Part shown: positions 63,884 through 64,000 of the stretch, piece after piece | How positions within the stretch are numbered: the stretch's first letter is position 1 | How the letters are laid out: every line of letters begins with the position of its first letter | DNA from: Candidatus Marithrix sp. | GTDB lineage: Bacteria; Pseudomonadota; Gammaproteobacteria; Beggiatoales; Beggiatoaceae | NCBI GenBank assembly: GCA_016744775.1 | Contig: JADGDS010000005.1 | Span: forward strand, 42,275 to 106,274 | DNA length: 64,000 nucleotides | Direction of reading: 5' to 3' | Position numbers and translations under genes: made by a program | The notes under the pieces: model-generated | Seen by the model: only the letters and a program-made list of their open reading frames with translations | What the model was told of the DNA's origin: nothing | Database searches by the model: none

Positions 63884-64000
63884 AAGTAAATATTTATAAT
63901 TTAAATAACATGTCACAATCTGAAGTGGCTCAATTATTAAGACGTTCTGAAATTGATATTGAAAGTCTTCATGAAACAGTAAGACCAATTATCAAAGATG
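63880..64000 (+). CDS. HisD-family dehydrogenase, copy 2 (partial, cut by window end)
   Basis: The ATG at 63880 opens MKVNIYNLNNMSQSEVAQLL. The DNA is identical to copy 1 (61625 onward) from about the tenth codon to the window end, with all differences confined to the first ~21 nt. It overlaps the stop of the collapsed Trm112 gene (ATGA). It shows a recent duplication or gene conversion. Whether this copy is complete cannot be seen. Confidence 0.85.
   Translation, partial: MKVNIYNLNNMSQSEVAQLLRRSEIDIESLHETVRPIIKD

Overview
This 64 kb window is AT-rich chromosomal DNA from a gammaproteobacterium. The evidence is aroB-damX, lptD-surA, sdhE, moaD-moaE, murB and gammaproteobacterial cell-envelope genes. 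The strong AT bias, many large hybrid histidine kinases and a heavy load of short palindromic repeats point to the Thiotrichales sulfur bacteria (Beggiatoa-like). That placement is an inference from style, not a proven assignment.

Layout. (1) 1-1.4 kb: end of aroB, then damX. (2) 1.7-11.7 kb: a minus-strand array of ten tightly packed genes. Read from its 5' end it runs GldG-like protein, DUF4340 protein, TerY-type vWA protein, PP2C phosphatase, Ser/Thr kinase, vWA-membrane-FHA-like protein, a VapB/VapC toxin-antitoxin pair, a CARF (Cas_NE0113-type) protein and a two-domain GxxExxY nuclease. This is the best candidate here for an undescribed system. (3) 11.7-19.4 kb: an AAA ATPase remnant between direct repeats, a secreted duplicated protein, glgB, a second PIN toxin-antitoxin pair, clpB with a possible RNA thermometer, and a repeat-rich junction. 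(4) 19.4-25.2 kb: two overlapping hybrid histidine kinases. (5) 25.2-34 kb: accessory region with small secreted Arg/Tyr/His/Asn-repeat proteins, methyltransferases, an EamA transporter, gene fragments (clpB tail, HipA, DUF938) and an AlbA_2/HATPase protein. (6) 34-45.4 kb: a six-gene overlapping minus-strand operon of GH114-like lipoprotein, 1703-aa TPR protein, protease-degenerate NfeD, slipin, hybrid kinase and holB. (7) 45.4-50.8 kb: a putative small RNA, a cNMP-binding protein, a transporter-HEAT fusion, a PH-domain protein, sdhE and an unknown membrane protein. (8) 50.8-61.2 kb: envelope and housekeeping genes (surA, lptD, moaE, moaD, murB, two tRNAs, two glycosyltransferases, a serA-type gene, serC). 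(9) 61.6-64 kb: a HisD-family gene, a third PIN toxin-antitoxin pair, a collapsed Trm112 (ycaR) gene and the start of a second, nearly identical HisD-family copy cut by the window end.

The genome bears many marks of rearrangement: families of 60-120 bp palindromes lie between genes and within 5' leaders, and short exact fragments of neighbouring genes have been copied a few kilobases away. Several of these repeats appear to have moved start sites, supplied a ribosome binding site, or truncated a gene.
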